DNA of 64,000 nucleotides from Luteimonas mephitis DSM 12574 (GCF_000422305.1 NZ_KE383817.1:316507-380506), one strand, 5' to 3'; positions 27,532 to 36,910 are shown, numbered from the stretch's first letter. Notes: generated by a model from the sequence alone, not told the origin. Numbers and translations: made by a program.

Positions 27532-27603
27532 GGCCACGCCGGCCGCATTGAAGCGCCCGCGCATCCGAATTCCCCCGATCCAAACCTGGAACACGACTCC
27601 CGC

Positions 27604-29394
27604 ATGAGCACCTACAAGGCACCGCTGCACGACATCCGCTTCGCCCTCCACGACGTCCTTGGCGCCGAGGCGCTGTTTGCGCGGCTGGGCTTCACCGAGG
27701 CCACCGGCGACATCATCGACGCCGTGCTGGACGAGTCCGCGCGCTTCACCGAGACCGTGCTTGCGCCGCTCAATCGCGTCGGCGACGAGGTCGGCTGCAG
27801 CTACGACAAGGCCAGCGGCGCGGTCACCACGCCACCCGGTTTCAAGGAGGCCTACGCGCAGTTCGTCGACGGCGGCTGGTCGGGGCTGGCATCGCCGGCG
27901 CAGTTCGGCGGCCAGGGCATGCCGCACCTGGCGGCGATTCCGCTGAAGGAAATGATCGACGCCGCCAACCTGGCCTGGGGCAACTTCCCGTTGCTCTCGC
28001 ACGGCGCCACCGAGGCGCTGCTGCACCACGGCCAGCCGTGGCAGCAGGAGGTGTTCCTCAAGCCGCTGGTCGACGGCCGCTGGACCGGCACCATGTGCCT
28101 GACCGAGCCGCACTGCGGCACCGACCTGGGCCTGCTCAAGACCCGCGCCGTGCCGCAGGCCGACGGCAGCCATGCGATCACCGGCACCAAGATCTTCATC
28201 ACCGCGGGCGAACACGATTTCACCGACAACATCGTGCACCTGGTGCTCGCGCGGCTGCCGGATGCGCCTGCCGGCAGCAAGGGCATCTCGCTGTTCATCG
28301 TGCCGAAGCTGCGCGTGGACCGCGACGGCAACGTCGGCGAACGCAACGGGGTGCGCTGCGGTGCGCTCGAGCACAAGATGGGCATCCACGGCTCGGCAAC
28401 CTGCGTGATGAACTTCGACGACGCCCAGGGCTGGCTGATCGGCGAGCCGAACAAGGGCCTGATGGCGATGTTCACCATGATGAACACCGCGCGCCTGGCG
28501 GTGGGCCTGCAGGGGCTGGGGCTGGCGGATCGCGCGTATCAGAACGCGCTGCGCTATGCGCGTGAACGGCTGCAGATGCGCGCCCTCACCGGCGCGAAGT
28601 TCCCCGACAAGCCGGCCGACCCGATCATCGTCCACCCAGACGTGCGCCGCATGCTGCTGACGCAGAAAGCGCTGGTGGAAGGCGGCCGCCTGCTCGGTTA
28701 CCACGCCGCGTCGCTGGTCGACGTCATTGCCCACGGCGACGACGCGGGCGAGCGCGAGCGCGCAGACGCCCTGCTCGGCTTCCTCACCCCGATCACCAAG
28801 GCCTGCCTCACCGAATGGGGCGTGGAATGCACCTACCACGCGCTGCAGTGCTTCGGCGGCCACGGCTACATCGCCGAGCACGGCATGGAGCAGCTCGCCC
28901 GCGACGCCCGCATCACCACTCTCTACGAAGGCACCACCGGCATCCAGGCGCTGGACCTGATGGGCCGCAAGACGATGCAGCTGCAAGGCGCGGGACTGCG
29001 CGTGTTCCTCGGCATGATGGAGGAGTTCTGCACCGCGCACGCCGGCGACGAAGCGCTGCGCGAGTTCATCGAACCGCTGCGCGCCAGGGCAGGCGAATGG
29101 CAGGCGCTGACGATGGCGATCGGCAAGCGCGCGATGGCGGACGCCGACGAGATCGGCGCGGCAGCCTACGACTACCTGTTCTACTCGGGCTACGTGGCGC
29201 TGGCCTACTGGTGGGCGCGTAGCGTGGCCGCCGCGGATGCCTCGTCGCAGTCGCAGGCATTCAAGCAGGCCAAGCGCGAGACCGCGCGCTTCTATTTCGC
29301 CCGCATCCTGCCGCGCACGCTGGCGCACAAGGCCGCGATCGAGAGCAGCGCGGCAACGCTGATGGCGATGGACGCCGATCGCTTCGACGCGTAG
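27604..29394 (+). CDS. Acyl-CoA dehydrogenase (C-terminal-domain type)
   Basis: 596 residues, the usual length of the large bacterial form. FAD enzyme for the alpha-beta oxidation of acyl-CoA. Signatures: MCLTEPHCGTDLGLLKT, ITAGEHDF, GLADRAYQNALRYARERLQM and the C-terminal QCFGGHGYIAEHGMEQLARD with ITTLYEGTTGIQA. The C-terminal extra domain seals it to the FadE-like large subgroup. Chain length preference cannot be read. Confidence 0.95.
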   Translation: MSTYKAPLHDIRFALHDVLGAEALFARLGFTEATGDIIDAVLDESARFTETVLAPLNRVGDEVGCSYDKASGAVTTPPGFKEAYAQFVDGGWSGLASPAQFGGQGMPHLAAIPLKEMIDAANLAWGNFPLLSHGATEALLHHGQPWQQEVFLKPLVDGRWTGTMCLTEPHCGTDLGLLKTRAVPQADGSHAITGTKIFITAGEHDFTDNIVHLVLARLPDAPAGSKGISLFIVPKLRVDRDGNVGERNGVRCGALEHKMGIHGSATCVMNFDDAQGWLIGEPNKGLMAMFTMMNTARLAVGLQGLGLADRAYQNALRYARERLQMRALTGAKFPDKPADPIIVHPDVRRMLLTQKALVEGGRLLGYHAASLVDVIAHGDDAGERERADALLGFLTPITKACLTEWGVECTYHALQCFGGHGYIAEHGMEQLARDARITTLYEGTTGIQALDLMGRKTMQLQGAGLRVFLGMMEEFCTAHAGDEALREFIEPLRARAGEWQALTMAIGKRAMADADEIGAAAYDYLFYSGYVALAYWWARSVAAADASSQSQAFKQAKRETARFYFARILPRTLAHKAAIESSAATLMAMDADRFDA

Positions 29395-29541
29395 CCGCCC
29401 GCTTCGACGCGCCGGTCGGGACGACACCCCGGCGCCTTGCGCATGCCGTCCGGTCATCGTGCAGTGTCGGGGGTGTCGCCCAGACCGGCGACTGCCCGCG
29501 GGTACCAATCCGCAAACAATTGGGTATAAGCTGGGTGCCCG

Positions 29542-30216
29542 ATGGAGACCGACAGAGCGAACCTTCGCCTGATCCGGACCGGGGATCCTGTGGACCCGGC
29601 AGCAGCTGCTTCGACCCATTCCGCCTTCGACATTTCGCCCGCGCGGCTCGATGCGGTACGCCTGCTGTCGCTCGACGCCTACGGCCGGGTGCTGGACTGG
29701 ATGAGCTGGCAGGACGCGACCTGCCTGTATGCGCGCGGCGCGGTGGCATGGACGCTCGGCGAACCCTGCCTCGTCGTGCACGGCGGCACCAACCGGCTCA
29801 GCGGCGAACGCAGCGTCCAGCCGCTGCACCCGATCATCGCCGCGCGCGGCCACGCCCGTGCGCATGCGCTCGCCCCCACACCGGCGCTCACCAACGCCGC
29901 GCTGTTCGCGCGCGACCAGCATCTGTGCCTGTATTGCGGGCGCGACTGCAGCCGGCAGCAGCTCACGCGCGACCACGTCAAGCCGCTCTCGCAGGGCGGG
30001 CGCGACATCTGGGAGAACGTGGTCACCGCCTGCTTCCACTGCAACTCGCGCAAGGGCGGGCGCACGCCGCAGCAGGCGTCGATGCCGCTGCTCGCGGTGC
30101 CGTACCGGCCGAGCTGGGTCGAACACCTGATCCTGAGCAATCGCAACATCCTCGCCGACCAGATGGCATTCCTGAAGAACCATCTGCCCAGGCGCTCGCC
30201 ACGCTTCAGTGCTTGA
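29542..30216 (+). CDS. HNH endonuclease family protein
   Basis: 224 residues. A C-terminal HNH/zinc fold is visible: CLYCGRDCSRQQLTRDHVKP, then WENVVTACFHCNSRKGGRTP with paired CxxC motifs, the His-containing DHVKP and the Asn of ENVV. This type is widespread as a chromosomal gene with no known partner. N-terminal 50 residues are less conserved, so the true start could be slightly downstream. Confidence 0.88.
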   Translation: METDRANLRLIRTGDPVDPAAAASTHSAFDISPARLDAVRLLSLDAYGRVLDWMSWQDATCLYARGAVAWTLGEPCLVVHGGTNRLSGERSVQPLHPIIAARGHARAHALAPTPALTNAALFARDQHLCLYCGRDCSRQQLTRDHVKPLSQGGRDIWENVVTACFHCNSRKGGRTPQQASMPLLAVPYRPSWVEHLILSNRNILADQMAFLKNHLPRRSPRFSA

Positions 30217-30256
30217 CGCGCCACATCCCACGGCCCGCCGCCGGGCACGCGGAGGC

Positions 30257-30451
30257 CTCCGCCTGCAGGCGAAGGACGGCGAGTCCGTGGTCTTCGCCTG
30301 GATCGAATGGCCGGACAAGGCCACGCGCGACGCCGGCATGGAGAAGATCATGCAGGATCCGCGCATGCCGGCCGCGAGCGACATGCCGTTCGACGGCAAG
30401 CGCATGATCTTCGGCGGCTTCACGCCGGTGCTGGAGCTGCCGAAGCGCTAG
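30257..30451 (+). pseudogene. DUF1428 (YbaA-like) remnant
   Basis: The frame encodes only the C-terminal half of a DUF1428 protein (ESVVFAWIEWPDKATRDAGM, then MPFDGKRMIFGGFTPVLEL). Family members have about 117 residues; the first 50 or so are absent and the sequence in front is non-homologous, partly the end of the HNH gene. Likely a deletion remnant. Confidence 0.7.
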
Positions 30452-30476
30452 CGAAGCCCTGGGCAATCCGCATTTC

Positions 30477-30505
30477 CCGTCATTCCCGCGCAGGCGGGGA
30501 TGACG
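30477..30505. repeat. CGTCATTCCCGC-type dispersed repeat
   Basis: Hairpin CGTCATTCCCGCGCAGGCGG followed by GGATGACG. The same family is at 2311-2336 and 32573-32600. Confidence 0.65.
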
Positions 30506-30546
30506 CGGCTACCGGGGCCTTCCCCGGATCCGCCGCGGCGCGCCGC

Positions 30547-31374
30547 TCACTGCCCCGCGACCGGAATCGCGCTGGTCCTGGCCGCGTCCCCGGCATCGTG
30601 CACCGAGGCGACCGGCGTCGACGACGCATCGGGTTCGAGCATGACCAGCGGCGCGCCGCGGTAGCGGTACTCCAGCGCATCCTGCTGCCGGCGCAGGGCG
30701 ACGACCTGGCTGCAAAGCGCCTGCGCATGGCGCTCGAGTGCGGCGCTGCGCGCCTCGACCAGCCGGTTCACCTCATGGTCGACGCGATCGGCGCGTTCTT
30801 CCAGTTGTTCGGAGCGGCCGGTGAACACCGCCCACAGCGCGCTGCGGGTGATGCTGCCGGTCACCTGTTCGATGACCTGCTCGACGTTGGCCTCGAACGT
30901 GTCGCCGAACACGTCCTGGTCCCAGCGGCCGTTGCCGAGGCTGTCGTCGATGTGTTCCAGCGCGCGCTCGCGATGGCGCTCGACCTTGCGCACCTTGCGC
31001 TCGCTGTCGGTCATCGTGCGCATCACGCCGGCTAGCACGTCGAAGCTGATGCCGACCGACTCGCGGGCGATGCCGGCGACCTCGGGCATCAGCGCCCGCG
31101 CGTCGTCCTCCATCTTGCGCAGCCGCTGCGCGTCGGCCTGGCTGACCGCCTGCACTCGGCGGTCGACGCTGAGCGTGCCGTCGTGGAAGAAGATTTCCTT
31201 CGGCGATCCCCGGTGGCGATACAGCCACACGCCACCACCGTCGACCTGCACGTTGTAGGGCGTGGACAGGCCGCACTCCCGCGACGACAGTTCCGGGGAT
31301 TTCGTCGGCCCGGCATGCGCCGCACCGGCGGCGAACACGAGCAGGCAGGCGATGGCAGCGACGGCGTGGCGCAT
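30547..31374 (-). CDS. YggN family protein (DUF2884)
   Basis: 275 residues from ATG at 31374 with a Sec signal peptide (MRHAVAAIACLLVFAAGAAHA). The mature part has the DUF2884 pattern: a Cys near the start (SSRECGLSTPYNVQVDG), a long helical body (RKVRKVERHRERALEHIDDS) and EQVIEQVTGSITRSALWAVF. Periplasmic; function unknown in E. coli too. Confidence 0.85.
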   Translation of the reverse strand: MRHAVAAIACLLVFAAGAAHAGPTKSPELSSRECGLSTPYNVQVDGGGVWLYRHRGSPKEIFFHDGTLSVDRRVQAVSQADAQRLRKMEDDARALMPEVAGIARESVGISFDVLAGVMRTMTDSERKVRKVERHRERALEHIDDSLGNGRWDQDVFGDTFEANVEQVIEQVTGSITRSALWAVFTGRSEQLEERADRVDHEVNRLVEARSAALERHAQALCSQVVALRRQQDALEYRYRGAPLVMLEPDASSTPVASVHDAGDAARTSAIPVAGQ

Positions 31375-31554
31375 GGCGACCCATGGGAAGCGATGGATGG
31401 CCGAATGATCGTGCCGCACGCGCGCGCCGGCGCGTGCGATAAGTCACGACGCGCCTGCATCGACCCATGCGGGAAGTCATGGCACCGCGAGCGACTGCTG
31501 CCCGCAAGCCCGTTCGCGCTGATGGCAAACCGCTTCAGGCGCGGCGCCCCATCC

Positions 31555-31698
31555 TCAGAACGGCGTCATCATCGAGAACGGCTGCGTCGCGTTACGGTCG
31601 GCGCCGGTATCGGACTGCGCGGCGGCAAACCCGGCCATCGCGATGGCGGCCGTGACAAGGGCGATGACACACAGGACGCGGATGGAAACGTGCTTCAT
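31555..31698 (-). CDS. Small secreted protein (47 residues)
   Basis: ATG at 31698 with an AGGAG site seven bases before it. The first 28 residues form a signal peptide (MKHVSIRVLCVIALVTAAIA, then MAGFAAAQ); only about 20 residues remain after likely cleavage (SDTGADRNATQPFSMMTPF). The good ribosome-binding site and signal support it. Function unknown. Confidence 0.6.
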   Translation of the reverse strand: MKHVSIRVLCVIALVTAAIAMAGFAAAQSDTGADRNATQPFSMMTPF

Positions 31699-31841
31699 TG
31701 CTGGCTCCTGGACATCCAGCGCACTGGATGCGGGGGTGGACGAACTGGATGCAGGAATTCTGCGCGTCCAGTGCCCGCGATCCCCTGACCTGGGTCAAGC
31801 CGCAACGACGCAATGCCCCTTGACTTCCGGAGCCGCGGCGA

Positions 31842-32450
31842 TCAATCGTCCCCGCGTGGCGCCTGCCCGTCGCGCATGCCGGGAAGCACGCCTTCGATCC
31901 GGCGATCCGGCACCAGCCACATCACCGCCACCGACGCATACAACAGCAGCGCGAACCACGGCGCCCAGAAGGTGGACGCGATGCCCAGCGCATACAGCAG
32001 CGGTGACAGCTTGCCCTTCCAGTCGCTGCCGACCGCCCGCCGCAGCACCGATCCAGCGCCGTCCAGACCGATCAGGGTCCGCTGCAGGATCCAGTACGCC
32101 ACCGCCGCCATCAGCAGCACGCCGCCATAGGCCGCGGTGGGCGCGGCGGCGAAGTGGTTTTCGCCCATCCATGCGGTGGTGAACGGGAACAGCGACAGCC
32201 AGAACAGCAGGTGCAGGTTCGCCCACAGCGCACCGCCCGACACGTGCCGGCACGCCGCCAGCATGTGGTGGTGGTTGTTCCAGTAGATGCCCACGTATAC
32301 GAAGCTCAGCACGTAGCTGAGCAGCACCGGCAGCAGCGGCAGCAGCGATGCCCAGGCGGCATCGTGCGGCACCTGCAGTTCCAGCACCATGATTGTGATG
32401 ATGATCGCGATGACGCCATCGCTGAACGCTTCCAGCCGGCCCTTGCCCAT
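31842..32450 (-). CDS. TMEM175-family potassium channel (DUF1211)
   Basis: 202 residues from ATG at 32450 with a GAGGAAG site. Six hydrophobic segments, and the family signature RLEAFSDGVIAIIITIMVLE at the start of helix 1 (the RxxxFSDG motif). HHHHML-like sequence follows near residue 70 (WNNHHHMLAA). Bacterial TMEM175 proteins form tetrameric K+ channels. Confidence 0.9.
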   Translation of the reverse strand: MGKGRLEAFSDGVIAIIITIMVLELQVPHDAAWASLLPLLPVLLSYVLSFVYVGIYWNNHHHMLAACRHVSGGALWANLHLLFWLSLFPFTTAWMGENHFAAAPTAAYGGVLLMAAVAYWILQRTLIGLDGAGSVLRRAVGSDWKGKLSPLLYALGIASTFWAPWFALLLYASVAVMWLVPDRRIEGVLPGMRDGQAPRGDD

Positions 32451-32572
32451 CGCCTTCCTCCGTACCACCCCAGCCACAGGATGCATCTGCCGATGACGGT
32501 TTCATGGATGCCCGGGCAACATGCCGGAAGCAGCTGGCATCCAGCGTCGGCCTGAGAATTCCTGAACAATTG

Positions 32573-32600
32573 CCGTCATTCCCGCGAAGGCGGGATGACG
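32573..32600. repeat. CGTCATTCCCGC-type dispersed repeat
   Basis: CGTCATTCCCGCGAAGGCGG followed by GATGACG, a near-perfect hairpin. It lies in the 272-base gap between the TMEM175 and LprI genes, which otherwise shows nothing. Confidence 0.7.
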
Positions 32601-32722
32601 AGCAAATAATGATCTATCAGACCTTCCCCAGGTGCCTGCCCGCCGCATGAGAAGCGGGTCATCTCCATGTGCGCGTCTTCCCGTCCGTCATTGCGCACGC
32701 AGTCCGGCGATCCGTTGAACCA

Positions 32723-33115
32723 TCAGGGACCATTGCCCCGGGCCAGCGCCTCCAGCTCGGCGGCGCGCTCGGCCGTTTCCCGCAGCACGCATTCGTTTGC
32801 GGCCAGGCGAGCCAGGCTGCCACCGTCCGGATCGGCATAGAAGCCGCAGTTGGCATCGCGATACTGCATCCACAGGCGCTGCGCGGCGACCAGTTGCTGC
32901 TTGCGCGCCGCGGTCAATCCGGTGCCGAGTTTCCTGTAGGCCTGGTTGAGCTTGGCATCTTGCGCCTTGAGTTCCGCCGCCATGCAGTCGAGCATCTCGA
33001 CGGTCACTCCGCCCGACTTGTCCTGGCAGGCGGAATAGCGATCCGAATAGTGTTCTTCGGCCATGCACCCCAGCGAAACGGCGAGGAGGACAATACCGGC
33101 TGCAAGTCTGCTCAT
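32723..33115 (-). CDS. LprI-like lysozyme inhibitor (DUF1311) protein
   Basis: 130 residues from ATG at 33115. Signal peptide with a Cys at about residue 17 (LLAVSLGC) suggesting a lipoprotein. The mature domain has the LprI Cys pattern and core: EMLDCMAAELKAQDAKLNQA, AQRLWMQYRDANCGFYAD and AANECVLRETAERAAEL. Family members bind or inhibit lysozyme; the role here is inference. Confidence 0.88.
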   Translation of the reverse strand: MSRLAAGIVLLAVSLGCMAEEHYSDRYSACQDKSGGVTVEMLDCMAAELKAQDAKLNQAYRKLGTGLTAARKQQLVAAQRLWMQYRDANCGFYADPDGGSLARLAANECVLRETAERAAELEALARGNGP

Positions 33116-33168
33116 CGACGGGCTCCGCGTCAGGCCGGCCCGCAAGGCGGGCTCGGCCCGGATGATTG

Positions 33169-33531
33169 TCAGCAATTCTGCGCAGGGCGGATTTCGGCTT
33201 GTTGCCCGGCGCGGCATACCAGTTCATACGCCTGGCCCGCCTGGAAGTCGAAACTCAGGCGCGAACCACCCGCCGGCTGCGGCTGGTCGGGGCAGATGTA
33301 GAACACAGTCCGGGTTCCCGAAGCAATGCGCGTGCTGGCCCGCTGGTCAAGGATGAGCGGCCGCTTGTCCACGGCAGTCAGGCCCTGGAAGATTTCCACG
33401 GGCAGCGCGGACTGGGAAACGAACCTGAGCGACGCGTCCCTGGCGGGCGCCGCCGGGCGGTCGATCGCGGCACCCGGTGCCGTGGCAGCCAGTGCTGAGG
33501 TAAGAAGCGCAATAGCGACGACTGTGCCCAT
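33169..33531 (-). CDS. Hypothetical secreted protein
   Basis: 120 residues from ATG at 33531 with an AGAGGTG site. Signal peptide (MGTVVAIALLTSALAATAPG), then a beta-rich domain with two Cys near the C-terminus (YICPDQPQPAGGSRLSFDFQ and YELVCRAGQQAEIRPAQNC). Periplasmic. Not recognised. Confidence 0.65.
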   Translation of the reverse strand: MGTVVAIALLTSALAATAPGAAIDRPAAPARDASLRFVSQSALPVEIFQGLTAVDKRPLILDQRASTRIASGTRTVFYICPDQPQPAGGSRLSFDFQAGQAYELVCRAGQQAEIRPAQNC

Positions 33532-33669
33532 GGCAAACACCTCTTGGACTGCCCGGAGCGGGCCAGGTCGGCGGAGCATACCACCGGGAAATCCCGGCGG
33601 TATCACGCCTGAAACGGGCCTCCGGCGAGGTGGATCCGGCCCGCGATTCCACCCCACACGCCCGCAAGC

Positions 33670-34197
33670 CTACTGCTGCGGAACCACGCCCAGGTACGCC
33701 CCGGCGGCCTGCAGGGTGGCCCACATGTCGTCGCGTTCTTCGGCGAACGAGCGATCGAACAGTTGCTCGGCCCGCTCACGGTTGCCGTCGAGCAAGGCAT
33801 ACGCGCCAATCTCGGACAGCGCGCGCGCGTCGTCGCGGTTGTCGGCGAGGTAGCGATCGAACATCGCGTTCGCCCTCTGCGCTTCGCCGGCCTCGCGGTA
33901 CACGCGCGCGATGCGGTAGGCATCGCCGTCATCGTGCTTGCCCGCGAGCACCTGGTCGAAGATCGCCTGCCCCTGGTCCTTGAGTCCGCCGAGGTAGTAC
34001 ACGCGGCCCACGGCGATGCGCTCCCAGCTGCCGTCACCGGCCTGCTTCGTGGCCAGTCCAAGCAGCCCTTGCGCTGCCTCCTGGCCGGTCTTGCCGTGAT
34101 ACAGCGCCGGCGCCGGCGAGGGCTTGGCCGAATAGCCCACGCCCATCCCCGACACGAACACGATGGCGGCCGCGGCCGCGATGATCCCCTTGTTCAC
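33670..34197 (-). CDS. TPR-repeat membrane-anchored protein
   Basis: 175 residues from GTG at 34197, supported by the strong AGGGGGAAGC site just before it. The N-terminal helix (GIIAAAAAIVFVSGMGVGY) is an uncleaved anchor or signal. The rest is three to four TPR-like helical pairs (GDAYRIARVYREAGEAQRAN, ALSEIGAYALLDGNRERAEQ). Likely protein-protein contact in the periplasm. Confidence 0.75.
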   Translation of the reverse strand: MNKGIIAAAAAIVFVSGMGVGYSAKPSPAPALYHGKTGQEAAQGLLGLATKQAGDGSWERIAVGRVYYLGGLKDQGQAIFDQVLAGKHDDGDAYRIARVYREAGEAQRANAMFDRYLADNRDDARALSEIGAYALLDGNRERAEQLFDRSFAEERDDMWATLQAAGAYLGVVPQQ

Positions 34198-34304
34198 GAT
34201 GCTTCCCCCTGTTGGCCGGAGCCGGATTGCCCCTGGCACCTTCCCACGCCCCACGCCCCACGCCCCGCGTCCCGCGCCGACACTCTACTCCCCGAACCGC
34301 TCCA

Positions 34305-35072
34305 TCAAGCCTCCAGGATGACGCTGCAGCAGGTCATCGCGCCCTCGGCCTTTTCCGTCTCCGACATGTCGACCAGGCGCACCTCGATGCCCGCCCGCCG
34401 CAATCGTTCGGCGGTCGCCGGGAACGACGCCGAATACAGCACCGTGCCGCCGATCAGGATCGCATTCGCGGCGAAGGGTTCTGCCGGATCCACCGCGAGC
34501 GTGCGATAGCCGGCGAAGTGCCGCGCATCGACCCAATCCGGATTGACCAGCAGCAGGTCGGGCGCCACCCGGGTGACCGCGCTTTTCAGGTGCAGGCATC
34601 CGCGCATGGACACCGCCTCCACGCGGTAGCCGAACGGCGCGACCAGCTGGCGAAGCTGCCCGATGCCCTCGGCGTTGCTGCGCGCCGACGCGCCGACGTG
34701 GATCACGCGGTCCAGCCGCAGCACGTCGCCACCGTCCAGCGTCCCCGGTGCCTCGATGCGCCGCAGCTCGCGCAGCGGCGCCAGCGCCTCTCCCATCGAC
34801 TCGACCTCGCCGCGCCGCGACTCGGCCCCGGGGCGCGTCAGCACCGCCACTTCATCCAGCACCACCGCCGTGTCCTCGACGAACACCGAGTCGGCCAGCG
34901 CAGGCTGCTCCGCAAGCTGCCGCACCTCGCAGCCCACCTCGCGCAGGGCCCGTTCGTAGGCCGCGTGCTGCGTGCGCGCCAGCTCGACATCGATCGCGCG
35001 CCGCTCGAGGTGGGTCAGCTCGCAGCGCTCAAGGGCGCGACTCACCGCGCGGGTGATGGCGACATGGGGCAT
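34305..35072 (-). CDS. ddaH: N(G),N(G)-dimethylarginine dimethylaminohydrolase
   Basis: Hydrolyses dimethylarginine to citrulline and dimethylamine. 255 residues, normal length. Signatures: SVFVEDTAVVLDEVAVLTRP, GTLDGGDVLRL, the catalytic His in GCLHLKSAV and the nucleophile Cys in MTCCSVI near the C-terminus. No operon partner. Confidence 0.93.
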   Translation of the reverse strand: MPHVAITRAVSRALERCELTHLERRAIDVELARTQHAAYERALREVGCEVRQLAEQPALADSVFVEDTAVVLDEVAVLTRPGAESRRGEVESMGEALAPLRELRRIEAPGTLDGGDVLRLDRVIHVGASARSNAEGIGQLRQLVAPFGYRVEAVSMRGCLHLKSAVTRVAPDLLLVNPDWVDARHFAGYRTLAVDPAEPFAANAILIGGTVLYSASFPATAERLRRAGIEVRLVDMSETEKAEGAMTCCSVILEA

Positions 35073-35168
35073 GCATTCGACTCCTGTTTCTGCAGGCCCG
35101 GAGATTACCCTGAACGCCAGTGCCCTTGATGGGCCGTGCCGAGGGACCTTCCCGGCATCCGCGCGGCG

Positions 35169-35789
35169 CTAGACCCCCAGCAATGCGTCCGTCAGCGAGC
35201 GCGCAATCCCGCTGCGGACCAGCCACGCCACGATCGCGATGTTGGCCAGCACGCTGCACCAGAACGCGAACTGGAACGACGCCTTGGCGGTCTTGTGCCG
35301 GAACTGCTGCTGCGCCACCAGCGCGCCGGGCCAGCCGCCCAGCAGGTCGAGCAGGTGCAACGTGCTCTCGGGGATCCGCTGCGCACCGCGCCGGGCCGCC
35401 TCCTTGTCCGTCCAGTACATCAGGTACGACAGGAAACTGGGCAGCAGGCAGGCCAGCGCAACCACCAGCGGCAGGAAGCCGAGCGCGGTGCCGAGCACGA
35501 CGGCAAGCAGGACCACGCTCCCGAGCAGCATCCGCGGCATCCGCGCCGGCGGTGTTTTCGGCTTGCGCTGCTCGATCCGCTGCCCGGCGAACCTCACCCC
35601 GGTCGCGTTGCCGCGCCCGCGCGCATCGCGCGTGACCGCGTAGGAGATGAGGTCGCCCTCTGCCGGCCGCCGCGAGCCCGGCTGGAAGGCCTTGATGTGG
35701 ACGAAGACACGTTCGCCGCCGCCGTGGGGCGTGACGAAACCGTAGCCCTTGTCGTCATTCCAGCCGGAGATGCGCCCGGCCAGCCTCAT
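35169..35789 (-). CDS. Cold-shock domain plus DUF1294 membrane protein
   Basis: 206 residues. N-terminal cold-shock domain with both RNA-binding motifs (KGYGFVTP and VFVHIKAF), then four membrane segments forming DUF1294 with the signature YWTDKEAARRGAQRIPESTL and GGWPGAL. This fusion is common in proteobacteria; it may link RNA or temperature sensing to the membrane. Confidence 0.93.
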   Translation of the reverse strand: MRLAGRISGWNDDKGYGFVTPHGGGERVFVHIKAFQPGSRRPAEGDLISYAVTRDARGRGNATGVRFAGQRIEQRKPKTPPARMPRMLLGSVVLLAVVLGTALGFLPLVVALACLLPSFLSYLMYWTDKEAARRGAQRIPESTLHLLDLLGGWPGALVAQQQFRHKTAKASFQFAFWCSVLANIAIVAWLVRSGIARSLTDALLGV

Positions 35790-36032
35790 CGGAAAGACGC
35801 CCCTGCCACCATGCCAACGGATCCTTGCGCTGCGATTGCCGGGGAAGTGAACCCGACTCCATGCCTTCGATCAACCCGCCCCCGGCATCGTGGCCCAACC
35901 GGCTTGCGCGGCGAAACGCCGTCAGTTCGAGCACCCGCGCCGGCTCATGCCGTCACTGCCGGCCGTCCGGCCGCTACCGGCCAGGCCCGCGCGCCGCGCA
36001 CGCCGCCGGCTGCCTGTTGCCCGGTGACGCCG

Positions 36033-36374
36033 TCATTCGCCGATCGCTCCCCACCAGCACGATTGCAGCGAGCCGGACACCACCGCGTCGCCAGCATCAT
36101 CCTTGCTGCGGAACTCCGCCACGACCCCGCACGCCGCCATGCGGCCGGCATCGTCCAGCGGGCAGTCTCCGCCCGTGCCGAAGTAGAACTGCCCTTCGGC
36201 GGGCGAATAGTCGGGGCTTCCCAGCACCGCCTCGAGCTGCGCCATGGTCATGCCCAGTTCGACCCGCCGCACCGTCTCCGGCAGCAGAGGCTCCGGGCCC
36301 TCGATCGTGCAACCCGTGGCGCCCGTGCCTGCCGCGCAGGCGGGCAGGCACGCGGCGAGCAGCACGAACAGCAA
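36033..36374 (-). CDS. BamE/SmpA-like lipoprotein
   Basis: About 113 residues if read from TTG at 36374, or 110 from GTG at 36365; no ATG fits. Signal with lipobox CLPAC, then a BamE-like core (VRRVELGMTMAQLEAVLGSP). The 5' end touches the repeat 36372-36483, so the insertion of that repeat may have changed the start and promoter. Confidence 0.6.
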   Translation of the reverse strand: MLFVLLAACLPACAAGTGATGCTIEGPEPLLPETVRRVELGMTMAQLEAVLGSPDYSPAEGQFYFGTGGDCPLDDAGRMAACGVVAEFRSKDDAGDAVVSGSLQSCWWGAIGE

Positions 36375-36483
36375 GCGTAGGGCGGAACCGCCGAACGCGT
36401 TTCTGCCGCATGTGCAGACCGAGCAATTTCGGCAACGTCCAGGCATTCGGCGGAATCCGCTTCGCGGGTTCCGCCCTACGAGA
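36372..36483. repeat. GTAGGGCGGAAC palindromic repeat, copy 1
   Basis: About 112 bp with inverted ends GTAGGGCGGAAC/GTTCCGCCCTAC and inner inverted parts. Nearly identical to 40442-40556. REP-like element, here at the 5' end of the lipoprotein gene. Confidence 0.8.
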
Positions 36484-36510
36484 TCGGCACCCTGCCCCCT
36501 TGCCATGCGG

Positions 36511-36732
36511 TCAGGCCTCACTGCGGCGCTGCCTGGCAACGTAGGGCAGCGCGAACAGGTACAGCCCCGTCAGCAGCATGAGTGCAAGTGGCGGCAGTGG
36601 CGCGTAGGTGATCCACGGCGACGGCTCCGCGCCGCCCGTCTGTGCGCGGGCAACGAAGTTGGCGATGACCGTCAGCGTGAAAACGATGGACAGCCAGCGG
36701 TGGGTCAGTCGAATCGGTTTGTTCCAGCTCAA
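36511..36732 (-). CDS. Two-helix membrane protein
   Basis: 73 residues from TTG at 36732, chosen because GGAG lies six bases before it and the resulting start (MSWNKPIRLTHRWLSIVFTL) looks natural. Two membrane helices around a short loop (PSPWITYAPLPPLALMLL). The longer ATG reading to 36840 runs into an attC-like site. Confidence 0.6.
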   Translation of the reverse strand: MSWNKPIRLTHRWLSIVFTLTVIANFVARAQTGGAEPSPWITYAPLPPLALMLLTGLYLFALPYVARQRRSEA

Positions 36733-36800
36733 TGGGATCTCCGATGAAGGGATGTCGTGGGGAGTTCCGGGCTCGAAAGCCGGTGATGCCTGGACGAATC

Positions 36801-36910
36801 CTGATGCCCGGATCAGGTCGACCCGCGCAGCGGGGTCCACAGCAAAGCGGGTTCAATCCGCATCTCGCCGCTGGAACAAATCGCACCCGGCTTGAACGGA
36901 CGGTCAGGCC
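36801..36910 (-). other. attC-like site, ACT-gene cassette
   Basis: On the minus strand it starts GGCCTGACCGTCCGTTCAAG and ends near CCGGGCATCAGG, with inner hairpins including CCCCGCTGCGCGGG. The gene's stop codon (36904-36906) lies inside, as in integron gene cassettes. Degenerate at the outer boxes. Confidence 0.5.

Noticed and set aside
27064..30423. A 1119-residue open frame on the minus strand
   Set aside because: It is antisense to the LEA lipoprotein, acyl-CoA dehydrogenase and HNH genes, His/Gln/Arg-rich with no domain. High GC makes such long shadow frames.
36375..36539. ATG-initiated longer form of the BamE-like lipoprotein
   Set aside because: The extra codons are the palindromic repeat read as protein and place the signal peptide in the middle of the chain.
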